The notes beneath the pieces are model-generated. The model did not search any database, was not told where the DNA came from, and saw nothing but the letters and a program-made list of their open reading frames with translations. DNA of 64,000 nt from Burkholderiales bacterium (GTDB lineage Bacteria; Pseudomonadota; Gammaproteobacteria; Burkholderiales; Burkholderiaceae_D): assembly GCA_016200895.1 (NCBI GenBank), contig JACQDX010000018.1, positions 52,560 through 116,559 of the forward strand, in the 5' to 3' direction. Shown piece by piece: positions 53,493-63,201 of the stretch (positions are counted from its first letter, which is position 1; each line of letters starts with the position of its first letter). Position numbers and translations under genes: made by a program.

Positions 53493-53936
53493 ATGTCGAT
53501 TGAAGAAACAGCGCCGGGACCAGCCAGATTCCATCACATCATCCCAGGCCTGATCGCTGAAATTGAAGCCTTGACCGAAGCCCTGCGTGGCTGGGCTGAG
53601 CGCCGCAACATACCCGCACGCACAGTCAATAGCATCATCCTCATGCTCGATGAATTGCTGACCAATGTGGTCATGCATGGTTATGGCGATGACGATAGTG
53701 GTGAAATTGAAGTCACCGTGCTAAGCGTAGCAAGCGGCGTTGAAGTCATTATTCGCGATAGTGCGCACGCATTTGATCCTTTCTCTATCGCCGAGCCTGA
53801 TACAACACTTGATGTCGATGAACGTGATATTGGCGGCCTGGGTGTGCATTTTGTCAGGAAGATGGCTGACAGCTTTGCTTACCGCCGCGACGGTGACATC
53901 AATGAAGTGCGTTTTAGCAAGAGCTTCCCGTCCTGA
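53493..53936 (+). CDS. RsbW-like anti-sigma factor / serine kinase (HATPase)
   Basis: I start it at ATG 53493 with a strong GAGGAGG 7 bases before it; a longer frame to 53424 has no ribosome binding site. The 147-residue product is a GHKL ATPase of the RsbW/SpoIIAB group: N-box LMLDELLTNVVMHGYG (about 51-66), a G1-like IRDSAHAFDPF in which the usual Gly is Ala, and the G2 loop GGLGVHFVRKMAD. In partner switching it binds a target regulator and phosphorylates a STAS antagonist. It heads an operon with a PP2C phosphatase, and the STAS protein at 25695 is the probable partner. No sigma factor is encoded in the window. Confidence 0.88.
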   Translation: MSIEETAPGPARFHHIIPGLIAEIEALTEALRGWAERRNIPARTVNSIILMLDELLTNVVMHGYGDDDSGEIEVTVLSVASGVEVIIRDSAHAFDPFSIAEPDTTLDVDERDIGGLGVHFVRKMADSFAYRRDGDINEVRFSKSFPS

Positions 53937-53984
53937 TCATTTTTCAGAAAACAGACCAAAGATACCCAGACACCGGACCAGAAA

Positions 53985-56075
53985 ATGCCGAGCACTACGC
54001 CGCCAGTCAGCAACAACAATAAAAACAACAATATCAACTTCTTCCGCAACTATAACCGCCTGGTTGGTTTTACCTATATCGCCATCGTCGTGCTGACCAT
54101 GGGCTTTTTCCTGTTCCAGATACGGCAAAAACACACGGAAGAAATCAAGGTCATACAAGGCCATGTGGACAGGCATGGGCAATTCGTTGAGTTTATCCTG
54201 CGTTCTTCACTCGATAGCCTGGAAGCCATGCGCATCTCGGCCGCCAATTTCTACGATAGCGCGCCACCAGTATTGAGTGAAGCAAAAACACATCCCGGGC
54301 ATTCACCCCTGTTCAAAAAACTTGAACAGGAAGCACAAAGCTTTGACCTCGACAAGGCACCAGAAAAAGATGCCACTGGCAATCTGAACGGCATGGGCAA
54401 ACTGCAGGGCCGCACACCTGAGTTTTATCTGGACGTGGAAATGGCCCTGAACCTGAACCAGGTATTCCAGGCGATTGCCTTTAATTTACCAAATGCCAGC
54501 GAAAGCCGTTTCATCTCCGTTGACAATTTCTCCAATACCTATCCGTGGATGGATGCAGCCAAACGTCCGCATAGCGACAAGGTATATCAAAGCCAGGCCT
54601 GGCTTATGGGTACGCCAGACAAAAACCCTACCGGTGAAAAATACTGGGCACCCGTGTACTACGGAGGTACAGCCAGCGGCTTGCTGGTGCCAACAGCAGC
54701 CCCTATCTATCACAATGACAAATTCCGTGGCGTAGTCTCCATCGATACCAGCCTCGATTACCTGAACCGTATCAATGCTGACTTTGCCTACAAGCCAGGC
54801 ACAGCCTTTCTCGTCGATGCCTATGGCGAAGTCGTCGCCCACCCTGAGGCCTATGCCAATGCACTGGAAGTACAAGCCACGCAAAGACTAGAAAAAATCA
54901 TGCCTGCAGGCATACTCACAGACGGTAAACGCCTGACTGACATTCCTGCAAACCAGGCGGTTGAGATGGGTGACTATCTGCTGATACGGCACCCCTTTAT
55001 CTCCGCCCCCTGGCAACTGGTGTATGTCGTCCCCAAGAACCAGCTCTGGAAAAATCTGCTATGGGAACGTGGCCCCATCATGTTGCTGGTGATACTGGGA
55101 CTGACGCTGCTGATGGTCGTCACCTATTATGTGACCACACGCGAATTCATTTCGCCTGCATCCAAGCTGGTGGCACATATCGCAAAAGAAAGCCAGTTCA
55201 CCCCTGCCCCTATACCGGTAGTGCCCGGCACCTGGAAACCCTGGTTTGAAACCATTTCACAAGCCTTCAAGCAAAGCCTGCAACTCGTCAGCATCAGGCA
55301 AGAGCTTGATATTGCGGCCAATATGCAGTTGTCGATCTTGCCGCGCCACTGGCCCAATGAAAAAGAGTTTTCTCTATGGGGCATCATGCGTTCGGCCAAG
55401 GAAGTGGGGGGTGATTTCTATGATCACTTTTCACTCGGCAATGGCAAGATAGGTATAGTCGTGGCCGATGTCAGCGGTAAGGGCGTGCCTGCCGCCCTGT
55501 TTGGCATGGTGTCGAAAACCCTGATACGTGCGACAGCTACCCGCAATGCCAGCGAGCCTGGTGAAATCATTGCCATCGCCAATGACATACTGGCAGAAGA
55601 CAATGATGAATGCATCTTCGTCACCACCTTCTATGCCGTGCTTGATCCCGCAACCGGCATTCTTACTTATGTCAATGGTGGCCACCCACCACCGCTGCTG
55701 ATACATCAGGATGGCACAACAGAATTTTTACCCATGACAGGTGGCAGCGCCCTTGGCATCATGGATGGCATACCCTTTGCACAAAAAACCGTACAGTTAC
55801 AAGCCGGTGATTATGTGCTCATGTATACCGATGGCGTGACCGAAGCCTTCAACCCACAAAATGAAGAATACACGCCTGATCGCCTGCCGCCCCTGTTTGC
55901 AAACCGCCCAATTGCCGATGTCAATGAAGCTGTCAACCGCACTGTTGCCGATGTTGACCTACATGCCAATGGCGCGCCGCAATCGGATGATATTACCTGC
56001 GTCGCCCTGCATTTTCATTTCGCAAAAAATAGTGTGGCCGACAATAAACCGCAAGAAAATCAGCAGGCATCATGA
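53985..56075 (+). CDS. Cache-domain PP2C (SpoIIE/RsbU-type) phosphatase
   Basis: The 696-residue membrane protein has an Asn-rich cytoplasmic start, a transmembrane helix (about 27-46), a large periplasmic region (about 47-360) with a PAS/Cache-like sensory fold (GLLVPTAAPIYHNDKFRGVV and TAFLVDAYGEVVAHPEA), a second transmembrane helix (about 362-384), and a C-terminal PP2C domain (about 440-680). The phosphatase has the metal-site motifs AKEVGGDFYDHF, VVADVSGKGVPAALF, VNGGHPPPLL and SDDITCVAL. It should dephosphorylate the STAS antagonist in response to a periplasmic signal, releasing the RsbW partner. It follows the RsbW gene by 48 bases and overlaps the binding-protein gene by 4 bases. Confidence 0.9.
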   Translation: MPSTTPPVSNNNKNNNINFFRNYNRLVGFTYIAIVVLTMGFFLFQIRQKHTEEIKVIQGHVDRHGQFVEFILRSSLDSLEAMRISAANFYDSAPPVLSEAKTHPGHSPLFKKLEQEAQSFDLDKAPEKDATGNLNGMGKLQGRTPEFYLDVEMALNLNQVFQAIAFNLPNASESRFISVDNFSNTYPWMDAAKRPHSDKVYQSQAWLMGTPDKNPTGEKYWAPVYYGGTASGLLVPTAAPIYHNDKFRGVVSIDTSLDYLNRINADFAYKPGTAFLVDAYGEVVAHPEAYANALEVQATQRLEKIMPAGILTDGKRLTDIPANQAVEMGDYLLIRHPFISAPWQLVYVVPKNQLWKNLLWERGPIMLLVILGLTLLMVVTYYVTTREFISPASKLVAHIAKESQFTPAPIPVVPGTWKPWFETISQAFKQSLQLVSIRQELDIAANMQLSILPRHWPNEKEFSLWGIMRSAKEVGGDFYDHFSLGNGKIGIVVADVSGKGVPAALFGMVSKTLIRATATRNASEPGEIIAIANDILAEDNDECIFVTTFYAVLDPATGILTYVNGGHPPPLLIHQDGTTEFLPMTGGSALGIMDGIPFAQKTVQLQAGDYVLMYTDGVTEAFNPQNEEYTPDRLPPLFANRPIADVNEAVNRTVADVDLHANGAPQSDDITCVALHFHFAKNSVADNKPQENQQAS

Positions 56076-56956
56076 TGAAATTCAAATCCACCATTTTTAG
56101 CCTCGCCTTGTGCTGCACACTTTTAATCCTGAACTGTGCTGCTCAGGCCACCAGCCTGGCAGAAATCAAACAGCGCGGCAAACTCGTCGTCGGCGTCAAG
56201 AAAGACGTGCTGCTCTGGGGCTACCAGGACAGCAACGGCAAAATCGTAGGCATGGAGCCAGACCTGGCGCAAAGCATCGCCACCGATCTGGGTGTGCAAC
56301 TGGAACTGGTAGGCGTACTGACGGCTGAACGTATCGATGCAGTCAAGAATGGCCAGGTCGATATCCTGATTGCTACCCTGACCGATACCCCGGAGAGGCA
56401 AAAAGAACTGGACCTCATCCTGCCGCATTACTATAGTTCAGGCGTCAACCTGCTGACCCGCAAAAGCGAGAATTTCAAGGAATGGACAGACTTGAAAAAC
56501 CGCCGCGTCTGCAGCCGTCGCGGCGCTTTTTATAACCGTCGCGTGACTGTCACTTATGGTGCTGACGTAGTCGCCCTGTATTCGAACGACTGGTCCAAGC
56601 AGGCTTTGCGCGATGGCCGCTGTGCCGCCCTGGTGTATGACGATACAGCTATCGCCGCCATGTTGCGTGCGCCTGAATGGGCCAATGATTTTGTCATGCC
56701 CATGAGCACCATCTTCACTACGCCGTGGTCCATCGCGATTGCGCCAACAGAGCGCGGTGGCGAACTGGAAAAATACCTGTCAAAAACCATTATCAACTGG
56801 CACAGGAACGGCTTTCTGCAGCAAGTCGAAAAATCCTGGTCCATACCGCCATCAAGCTTCCTGGATGACATGCATAAAACCTGGAACAGGAAAGTCGACA
56901 ATAAATGGTTATGCGGTGACAACATCAGCCAAAGTACACCGAAAGAATGCCTGTGA
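56072..56956 (+). CDS. Periplasmic amino-acid-type solute-binding protein
   Basis: The 294-residue protein has a signal peptide (cleavage near AAQA) and the type 2 periplasmic-binding fold of family 3 (GKLVVGVKKDVLLWGY, GMEPDLAQSIATDLGVQ, VDILIATLTDTPERQKEL). Conserved Cys in RRVCSRRG and DGRCAAL, and again in a C-terminal LCGD...ECL extension, probably form disulfides. It closely parallels the binding domain of the fusion protein encoded at 57816, including the C-terminal Cys extension, so the two arose by duplication. Its ATG overlaps the phosphatase stop, so it may feed ligand information to the Cache phosphatase or act with the permeases. The ligand is unknown. Confidence 0.85.
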   Translation: MMKFKSTIFSLALCCTLLILNCAAQATSLAEIKQRGKLVVGVKKDVLLWGYQDSNGKIVGMEPDLAQSIATDLGVQLELVGVLTAERIDAVKNGQVDILIATLTDTPERQKELDLILPHYYSSGVNLLTRKSENFKEWTDLKNRRVCSRRGAFYNRRVTVTYGADVVALYSNDWSKQALRDGRCAALVYDDTAIAAMLRAPEWANDFVMPMSTIFTTPWSIAIAPTERGGELEKYLSKTIINWHRNGFLQQVEKSWSIPPSSFLDDMHKTWNRKVDNKWLCGDNISQSTPKECL

Positions 56957-57792
56957 AAGATGATTTGCCAGCACCGATCCGTGACAATCATCAAATCACC
57001 GAGGCGATGACGGATTTGTATGACCGCTATTACACCAGTCATGAATACGAGAAGCGTTATCCCAAACCAAATCAAAGCACCCTGCATTTCCTGTTTGAAA
57101 ACGGCGCAAAAGAAGCGAAAGACATCCTTGATTTTGGTTGCGGCAATGGCCGCTATGCCCTACCCTTGCTGCAACAGACTGATGCAAAGCTGACTGCCTA
57201 TGATATCTCGCATGCGGCGATCACTGAACTGTCACGCTTTTTGCATGATCACCCCCATGCAGCACGCATACGCCTATTCGGCGGCGAAGCAGAAAAGCTC
57301 AATGCCCAGGGTGACTATGACATGGTCATGTTGATGTTTGGTGTACTGAGCCATATTGGTGACCATACCGCGAGGGTAGACACGCTCAGGCAATTGCGCA
57401 GCCTGATGCGGCCCGAGGGCAAACTGGTACTCAGCGTGCCCAGCATCTTCCGTCGCCGCCCATTTGAATTATTTGGCGCTTACTGGCAACGCATGACGGG
57501 CAAGGCGCGTGATACGCAGAAAGAGCCGGGCAATATTTTATTCACCCGCAATATAGACAAGCAGGCACATCAGTTCTTTTATCATCTGTACTCTGTTGCG
57601 GGCCTGCGTGCAGAATTGCACGAGGCTGGTTTTACCATCACGGCTCTGTCACCAGAAAGCCTGTTACCAGAATGGATGATTACCCAGTCGGATCTTCTGG
57701 GCAAGCTTGACGAAGCCCTGCTGCCCTTATTGCCAGCAGCCCTCGGCTATGGCATACGTGCAGTGGCCGTACCCATAAAAACTTCACCTTAA
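56947..57792 (+). CDS. SAM-dependent methyltransferase
   Basis: The 281-residue class I methyltransferase has motif I ILDFGCGNGRYALPLL (about residues 55-70), an acidic motif II (TAYDIS) and the post-I segments DMVMLMFGVLSHI and LMRPEGKLVLSVPS. The N-terminal DRYYTSHEYEKRYP is a substrate-cap helix. ATG 56947 overlaps the preceding gene; GTG 56953 is another possible start. The substrate is unknown: a small metabolite, lipid or the lipopeptide. Sitting between two transport-type genes in a signalling operon is unusual. Confidence 0.86.
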   Translation: MPVKDDLPAPIRDNHQITEAMTDLYDRYYTSHEYEKRYPKPNQSTLHFLFENGAKEAKDILDFGCGNGRYALPLLQQTDAKLTAYDISHAAITELSRFLHDHPHAARIRLFGGEAEKLNAQGDYDMVMLMFGVLSHIGDHTARVDTLRQLRSLMRPEGKLVLSVPSIFRRRPFELFGAYWQRMTGKARDTQKEPGNILFTRNIDKQAHQFFYHLYSVAGLRAELHEAGFTITALSPESLLPEWMITQSDLLGKLDEALLPLLPAALGYGIRAVAVPIKTSP

Positions 57793-57815
57793 CTTGATTC
57801 AAAAACGATTCAATC

Positions 57816-59453
57816 ATGATGATGTACACAAGAAAAATAAAATCATATTGCAAGCTCGCACTTTTGTTGATGATGATTTTCATGACAGCATCAGTACAGG
57901 CACAAACAGCCAAGCCCCCTGCCGCCAGTGAAAGACTGTCATTAATACGCGAGCGTGGTGCCATCATCGTCGGCGTCAAAACTGATTACCCACCTTTTGG
58001 CATGCTTGATGCAAATGGTGTACCCGAAGGTTTCGAGCATGACCTGGCTGCCGATATCGCCAAACGCCTTGGCGTGCAATTGCGCAAAGTCAGCGTCACT
58101 GGCAGTAACCGTCTGCAAAAATTGCAAGAAGGTGTCATCGACCTGGTTGTCGCCACCACCGGTGACACGGCAGAGCGCCGCCAGATCGTGACCATGATAG
58201 AACCCAATTATTATGCGTCTGGCGTCACCTTGTTCATGCCACCGACAGCAAACATCAAGGACTGGGCAGATACCCGCGGCCAACCGGTATGTGCCACTCA
58301 GGGTTCCTACTTCAATCGCATCATGCAGCAACGCTACCTGATGGAATTGCAGATGTACAACAATGCCAGGGATGCCAAACTTGCTGTCAAGGATGGGCGC
58401 TGCATAGGCTATCTGTTCGACAATACCGCTGTCATCAATGATCTCGCCAATCCTGAATGGAAGGGTTATAAGGCACCCTTGCCGCCAACCCTCAACACAC
58501 CCTGGGCGATGGCGATCAGCAAAGATGAAAAAGGCACGGAATTTGAAAAGATGCTGGGTGACATCGTCGCCGACTGGCACCGCACAGGCTTTTTACAGGA
58601 GCGGGAAAAAGCCTGGGGCATAGCGCCATCCAAATTCCTCGCAGATACCCACGCCCTGTGGCAAAGAAATGACGACGACAAAACCCCTTTTTGTCACCGC
58701 ATGGCAGATGGCAGTTGGCGCACAGAATGCCGTAACCCGGTTTTCCTGACATCAACGGATGTAGGTGGCCTGGCGCAACTTGGTTTATGGCTCAATGAAA
58801 CCACGGGCATCAACCTGACCCTGGTGTACGACAGCTTTGACCGCAGCCAGTTCTTTTATGGCTTACTGGTCAGCCTGCTGCTGACTGTCTTGTGCATCAC
58901 TTGCAGCCTCTTGCTGGGCTGGGCTGGTGCAGTATTTGCCGAATCAAGGGTATGGTTCTTGTCTGCCACAGCACGCCTGCTTGGTACGGTAGGGCGCATG
59001 ACGCCGCCTCTGCTCTGCATGTATCTGCTGCTGTTTGGTGTAGGTGCGATACTTAGTGAGTCTGTCGGCATCGCGCTGCCTGCCTTTGGCGTCGTGGTGT
59101 TTTGCCTCAGTGTGTATACCGGTGCGGGTGTCATGACGGCCTTGCTGGATGCGGCAACGGCTTACCGTTTGCAACATGGCGAATTCCGCCTGCACTTTGC
59201 CACTACCTCACAAATCGCCAGGCTGGCCAGCGGTTCGGTCACGGCTTCACTGATCAATGTCTCCAAAGCCACCATGATGGCGTCTGCCGTGGCCGTCCCG
59301 GAACTGTTGTCGGCTACTACTTCCATCATCAACGAGCGCGGTAATGTCGGTGTCATGATGAATGCCCTGCTCTTGACCTTCTTATTGATTATCTTTGCCG
59401 TCGTGCGTGTCATACGCCAGCTTGAACAAAAAATCCTGGCGAGGGTCGCATGA
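57816..59453 (+). CDS. Fusion of solute-binding protein and ABC permease
   Basis: The 545-residue protein has a signal peptide (cleavage near QAQT), a family 3 binding domain (about 30-290; GAIIVGVKTDYPPFGMLD, VIDLVVATTGDTAERRQI), the Cys-rich extension (FCHRMADGSWRTEC) and then a membrane domain with about five hydrophobic segments (about 345-535). That part resembles the integral-membrane subunit of polar amino-acid importers, with an EAA-like cytoplasmic loop in TSQIARLASGSVTASLINVS. Such fusions are known for glutamine/glutamate transporters. The permease in the next gene overlaps by 4 bases. No ATP-binding subunit is encoded in the window, so import would need one from elsewhere. Confidence 0.84.
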   Translation: MMMYTRKIKSYCKLALLLMMIFMTASVQAQTAKPPAASERLSLIRERGAIIVGVKTDYPPFGMLDANGVPEGFEHDLAADIAKRLGVQLRKVSVTGSNRLQKLQEGVIDLVVATTGDTAERRQIVTMIEPNYYASGVTLFMPPTANIKDWADTRGQPVCATQGSYFNRIMQQRYLMELQMYNNARDAKLAVKDGRCIGYLFDNTAVINDLANPEWKGYKAPLPPTLNTPWAMAISKDEKGTEFEKMLGDIVADWHRTGFLQEREKAWGIAPSKFLADTHALWQRNDDDKTPFCHRMADGSWRTECRNPVFLTSTDVGGLAQLGLWLNETTGINLTLVYDSFDRSQFFYGLLVSLLLTVLCITCSLLLGWAGAVFAESRVWFLSATARLLGTVGRMTPPLLCMYLLLFGVGAILSESVGIALPAFGVVVFCLSVYTGAGVMTALLDAATAYRLQHGEFRLHFATTSQIARLASGSVTASLINVSKATMMASAVAVPELLSATTSIINERGNVGVMMNALLLTFLLIIFAVVRVIRQLEQKILARVA

Positions 59454-60100
59454 TGGACAGCACAGAAATCTTCCAGCACCTGCTGACCTGGACACCTTAT
59501 CTGCTGGGTGGATTTGCCATGAATATCTGGATATCCATCGTCGCCATGGTGACAGGTACGGGCATAGGCTGGATGCTGGCGTCCTTGCGCCTGTCCAGCC
59601 ATCCACGCCGCGTCAAAGCCAGCCTGGTGGCAACTGAATTTTCACGCAGCATACCAACTATCGTGTTCCAGTTTTACCTCGCCTTCATGCTACCGTCCGA
59701 GATATTGCTGCCATACTTCAAGACCATCATCAGTTTCCCGGTGTGGATCAAGGCGGCGCTGGCATTGGCAATCGCCGTCATCGGCTTTACCAGCGATAAC
59801 CTGACCATCGCCATGGATGAATGGAAGAAAGGCAACCACCATGCCGCCTTCCTGTTCATCCCCAGCTGGACCAGCTATGCACTCATCATCGTCATGGCAT
59901 CAAGCACCGCATCCATCATCGGTGTCAGTGAACTGGTCAGCCGCTGCAATACCGTCATCAATGCGACAGGCAATACCCGTTTGATGCTGCCGATTTATTT
60001 GTATGCCTGCTTGTTCTTCTTTTGTTTTTGTTATCCACTGACTTTGTTGATGAGGCGGATTTCGAGACGTTTGAAGTTGCGGTATGGGATGGGGGAGTGA
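59450..60100 (+). CDS. ABC transporter permease (polar amino acid type)
   Basis: The 216-residue membrane protein has about five hydrophobic segments and the family start LLGGFAMNIWISIVAMVTGTGIGWML. TSDNLTIAMDEWKKGNHHAAFLFIPSW is an EAA-like loop region contacting the ATPase. It pairs with the membrane half of the upstream fusion protein to make a heterodimeric pore. It is the last gene of the operon; the DNA after it contains a repeat element rather than a normal terminator. Function rests on family and neighbour. Confidence 0.84.
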   Translation: MMDSTEIFQHLLTWTPYLLGGFAMNIWISIVAMVTGTGIGWMLASLRLSSHPRRVKASLVATEFSRSIPTIVFQFYLAFMLPSEILLPYFKTIISFPVWIKAALALAIAVIGFTSDNLTIAMDEWKKGNHHAAFLFIPSWTSYALIIVMASSTASIIGVSELVSRCNTVINATGNTRLMLPIYLYACLFFFCFCYPLTLLMRRISRRLKLRYGMGE

Positions 60101-60149
60101 GGGTTTTGAAGTAAAACTGAGTGATCGATTGCATCAAAAATTTAACGAT

Positions 60150-60271
60150 CCCCTCCCCTTCAAGGGGAGGGTTAGGGTGGGGATGGGTTTCGGTCAATTA
60201 ACGGCAAATGAATTTACCTTAGAAACCCATCCCCTTCCCCGCCTTCCCCTTGAAGGGGAAGGGGTTTAAAT
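60150..60271. repeat. Inverted repeat with two GC-rich hairpins at convergent gene ends
   Basis: A first palindrome (CCTCCCCTTCAAGGGGAGG, about 60152-60170) continues in GGTTAGGGTGGGGATGGGTT. Its mirror image follows after about 40 bases (AAACCCATCCCCTTCCCC...) and ends in a second palindrome (CCTTCCCCTTGAAGGGGAAGG, 60242-60262). The whole is a composite inverted repeat of the dispersed kind common in these bacteria. Placed between convergent genes, it can serve as a two-way transcription stop. Confidence 0.8.
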
Positions 60272-60299
60272 TCAACGTCTGACCCAAATGGCGCCCCCC

Positions 60300-62603
60300 T
60301 CAACTCCAACTCAAATCCGTATGCGTCAACGGCAACTGCCTGACCCGCTTGCCCGTCGCTGCAAAAATCGCGTTACAGATGGCTGGTGCCACCGGCGGAA
60401 AGGCTGGTTCACCCAAACCCGTCACAGGAAAATCCGTCTTGAGGAAATGCGCCTCCACCTTGGTATAACTATCCTTGATGCGCAGCAAGGGGTATTCATT
60501 AAAATTACCTTGCACGACTCGGCCACGCTGAATGTCGAGTTCAGGGTACATCAGGGTGCTAATGCCATCAAGGACTGAGCCCTGTATCTGGTGTTCGGCA
60601 CCGCTGAGGTTGACGATTTGTGAACCTATGTCAGTGACAACGACCACCCTGCCCACTCTGAGCTCACCCTGTTTGCTGACGGTGACTTCGGCCACCTCGG
60701 CAATATAACCGCGATGGCTGAAATGGAAGGCGATGCCCTGGCCCTGGCCGCGCGGGAACTTCTTTTTACCCCAGTCTGCCCTGGCAGCGGCTTCCTGCAA
60801 GACACGCTTCATGCGACCCACATGATAAGGCTGACCACGCTCGCCAGTGCCTGGCACGATCTCTTTATCACCAAGAATATCAAGGCGAAACTGTACAGGA
60901 TCACGCCCTGCAGCATGGGCAAGTTCATCGATAAAGCTATGAAACACCCAGGCAAATACATTGCTGCCTGGTGCACGCCATGGGCCCATGGGGATATTGC
61001 ATTCCATCAGTGTCTGTTCCAACAGGCAATTGTCGAGCCAACGGCCAGGGAATTCATCCCCCGACAAACCAGCACCACTGCCCGCCTGCAATTGCGGCTT
61101 GCCATCGCGCATGACCTTGTTGCCAAAGCTGACGAAGTGATTGTGCCAAGCAGCGAGTTTGCCCTTGTCGTCTATCGCACCACGCAGGAAGTGAAAACCG
61201 CCCGCGCGGAAATGATCATGGCGCATATCATCTTCACGTGACCAGGTCAGTTTGACTGGCGCATTGACGCGTTTGGCAATCGCCGCCGCCTCAACAATAA
61301 AATCAGAACTCAGACGGCGACCAAAACCACCACCGCTGCGGGTGATATGCAGCTTGATTTTTTCCTTGGGCATGGCAAGGACTTCGGCCACCAGGTTTTG
61401 GCCTGATTCTGGCAATTGTGTTGGCGCCCATATCTCAAGGCTGCTGTCTTGTGCGTTATAGGCAGCCGTACAGTTTTGCGGCTCCATGCTGGCATGCGAG
61501 ATGAAAGCATAAGTGTAGGCTGCCTCCACCGTTTTGGCGGCCTTGCCCATGGCGGCAGCAACATCGCCATCCTTGCGCAAAGTGGTGGTGCCTGGCTGGG
61601 TAGAAAGTTTTTTGGCTTGTTCAGCAAAACCGGCCCAGCTCTCAGTCGCCCCCTTGCCCTCATCCCATTTCACTTCCAGCAACTTGCGGGCACTAAAGGC
61701 TGCCCAGGTAGTCTCGGCAATAATGGCAACGCCGGGCATCAGGCCGCGCAGGTTATCCGTGCCCTCAATGACAAAAGCATCCTTGATGCCTGGCTGCGCC
61801 TTGATATGATCGAGATTGGCGCTAACAACCTTGCCGCCAAAGACCGGGCATTTTTCATACACGGCATACAACATGCCGGGCAATTTCACATCGATGCCAA
61901 ACAGCGGCTTGCCACTGACGATAGACAGATTATCGACCCCACCTATACGTGTGCCCAGCAATTTGAATTGCGCCGGGTCCTTGAGTTTAACGTCCTTCGC
62001 ATCTGGTACAGGCAGGTTCGCTGCCTTGGCGGCCAGCGCTGCATACGTCAGTTTGCGCTGGCTGGCAGCATGGTGCACTGCACTGTCAGCCGCATGGCAT
62101 TCTGATGCTGGCACATTCCAGGTCTGTGCAGCGGCACTGACGAGCATGGTGCGTGCCGTAGCACCCAACCTGTGGAATTCATTGTAGTTTGTTGGGGTGG
62201 AAGTTGAACCACCCGCCCCTTGGCTGCCATAGGCAGGATTAAGGTCACCCTGGATAATGCGCACATCTTTCCAGTTTACTTCCAGCTCTTCAGCAATCAC
62301 CATGGGCAATGAAGTCTTGATGCCCTGACCTATCTCTGGCTGCTTGGAAACCAGGGTCACCGTGCCATCACTGCCTATGCGTATCAAGGCATGCGGGACA
62401 AAGTCGGTAGATGTTGTAGCGGCAGTAGCTGCCGTGGCAGCCGGTTTGCTGATCTGCGCCAGCGCATCACCGCCAGCACCCAGGTAAGCCAAAACCAGGC
62501 CACCGCCAGTGAATGCCGACATGCGCAAGAAATCACGGCGCGCTGGCGAATTTGCTTCTGCTAGTGTTGAGATATCTGTTGACGTCTTTGTGCGCTTATT
62601 CAT
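60300..62603 (-). CDS. Molybdopterin-binding aldehyde oxidase-type large subunit (IorB-like)
   Basis: The 767-residue protein has a twin-arginine-type signal ([12 protein letters not shown] then a hydrophobic stretch, about residues 20-50), so the folded complex is exported. The remainder is a xanthine-oxidase-superfamily large subunit: [68 protein letters not shown] and the C-terminal [17 protein letters not shown] with the active-site Glu. Twin-arginine-bearing large subunits partnered with only an iron-sulfur subunit are typical of isoquinoline 1-oxidoreductase IorB and related aldehyde dehydrogenases. It starts inside the stop codon of the small-subunit gene (ATGA). The substrate is unknown. 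Confidence 0.88.
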   Translation of the reverse strand: MNKRTKTSTDISTLAEANSPARRDFLRMSAFTGGGLVLAYLGAGGDALAQISKPAATAATAATTSTDFVPHALIRIGSDGTVTLVSKQPEIGQGIKTSLPMVIAEELEVNWKDVRIIQGDLNPAYGSQGAGGSTSTPTNYNEFHRLGATARTMLVSAAAQTWNVPASECHAADSAVHHAASQRKLTYAALAAKAANLPVPDAKDVKLKDPAQFKLLGTRIGGVDNLSIVSGKPLFGIDVKLPGMLYAVYEKCPVFGGKVVSANLDHIKAQPGIKDAFVIEGTDNLRGLMPGVAIIAETTWAAFSARKLLEVKWDEGKGATESWAGFAEQAKKLSTQPGTTTLRKDGDVAAAMGKAAKTVEAAYTYAFISHASMEPQNCTAAYNAQDSSLEIWAPTQLPESGQNLVAEVLAMPKEKIKLHITRSGGGFGRRLSSDFIVEAAAIAKRVNAPVKLTWSREDDMRHDHFRAGGFHFLRGAIDDKGKLAAWHNHFVSFGNKVMRDGKPQLQAGSGAGLSGDEFPGRWLDNCLLEQTLMECNIPMGPWRAPGSNVFAWVFHSFIDELAHAAGRDPVQFRLDILGDKEIVPGTGERGQPYHVGRMKRVLQEAAARADWGKKKFPRGQGQGIAFHFSHRGYIAEVAEVTVSKQGELRVGRVVVVTDIGSQIVNLSGAEHQIQGSVLDGISTLMYPELDIQRGRVVQGNFNEYPLLRIKDSYTKVEAHFLKTDFPVTGLGEPAFPPVAPAICNAIFAATGKRVRQLPLTHTDLSWS

Positions 62604-63082
62604 TTCGCCACCTTCTTCTTGCCATTCGCCAGTTCAGCAGCCCGGTGTATACCGGCACGTATGCGTATATAGGTAGCACAGCGACACAGGTTACCACCCA
62701 TGGCAGCATCAATATCAGCATCGGTAGGATGGGGCTTATCTCTCAGCAAAGCGGCAGCAGACATGATCTGGCCAGCCTGGCAATAACCGCATTGCGGCAC
62801 GTCCAGCTCTTGCCAGGCGGTTTGCAGCGGGTGCGTGGCCTTGGCATCCAGGCCTTCTATGGTGGTGACTTTTTGTTTGCCAAGCGCTGATATCGGCACC
62901 ATGCAAGACCGGGTAGGCGAGCCATTGATATGCACAGTACAGGCACCACACTGCCCTACACCACAGCCATATTTGGCGCCGACCAGGTTCAGGCTGTCAC
63001 GCAGCGCCCACAGCAAGGGGGTATCTGGCGCAACGTCTACCGCCAGCATCTTGCCGTTGATATTCAGGGTGTGTTTGCTCAT
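62600..63082 (-). CDS. [2Fe-2S] iron-sulfur subunit (IorA-like)
   Basis: The 160-residue protein has two iron-sulfur cluster motifs of the xanthine oxidase small subunit: [21 protein letters not shown] (near residues 40-60, plant ferredoxin type) and [10 protein letters not shown] plus CRCATY (near 99-140, alpha-helical domain). Electrons from the molybdenum centre of the partner pass through it, usually to a cytochrome. No dedicated electron acceptor or chaperone is encoded here. The 4-base overlap with the large-subunit gene shows a tight operon. Confidence 0.92.
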   Translation of the reverse strand: MSKHTLNINGKMLAVDVAPDTPLLWALRDSLNLVGAKYGCGVGQCGACTVHINGSPTRSCMVPISALGKQKVTTIEGLDAKATHPLQTAWQELDVPQCGYCQAGQIMSAAALLRDKPHPTDADIDAAMGGNLCRCATYIRIRAGIHRAAELANGKKKVAK

Positions 63083-63201
63083 ATTGCGTCCGTCTCAAGA
63101 TGGGTCGACAAAGTGCTGACAAATGACAGTCTGGATAGAATCCAGACAGATTGCCGGATTTGACCAGTAATCTGACCAAGGGTTCAGTCCGAGCAAAGAT
63201 T

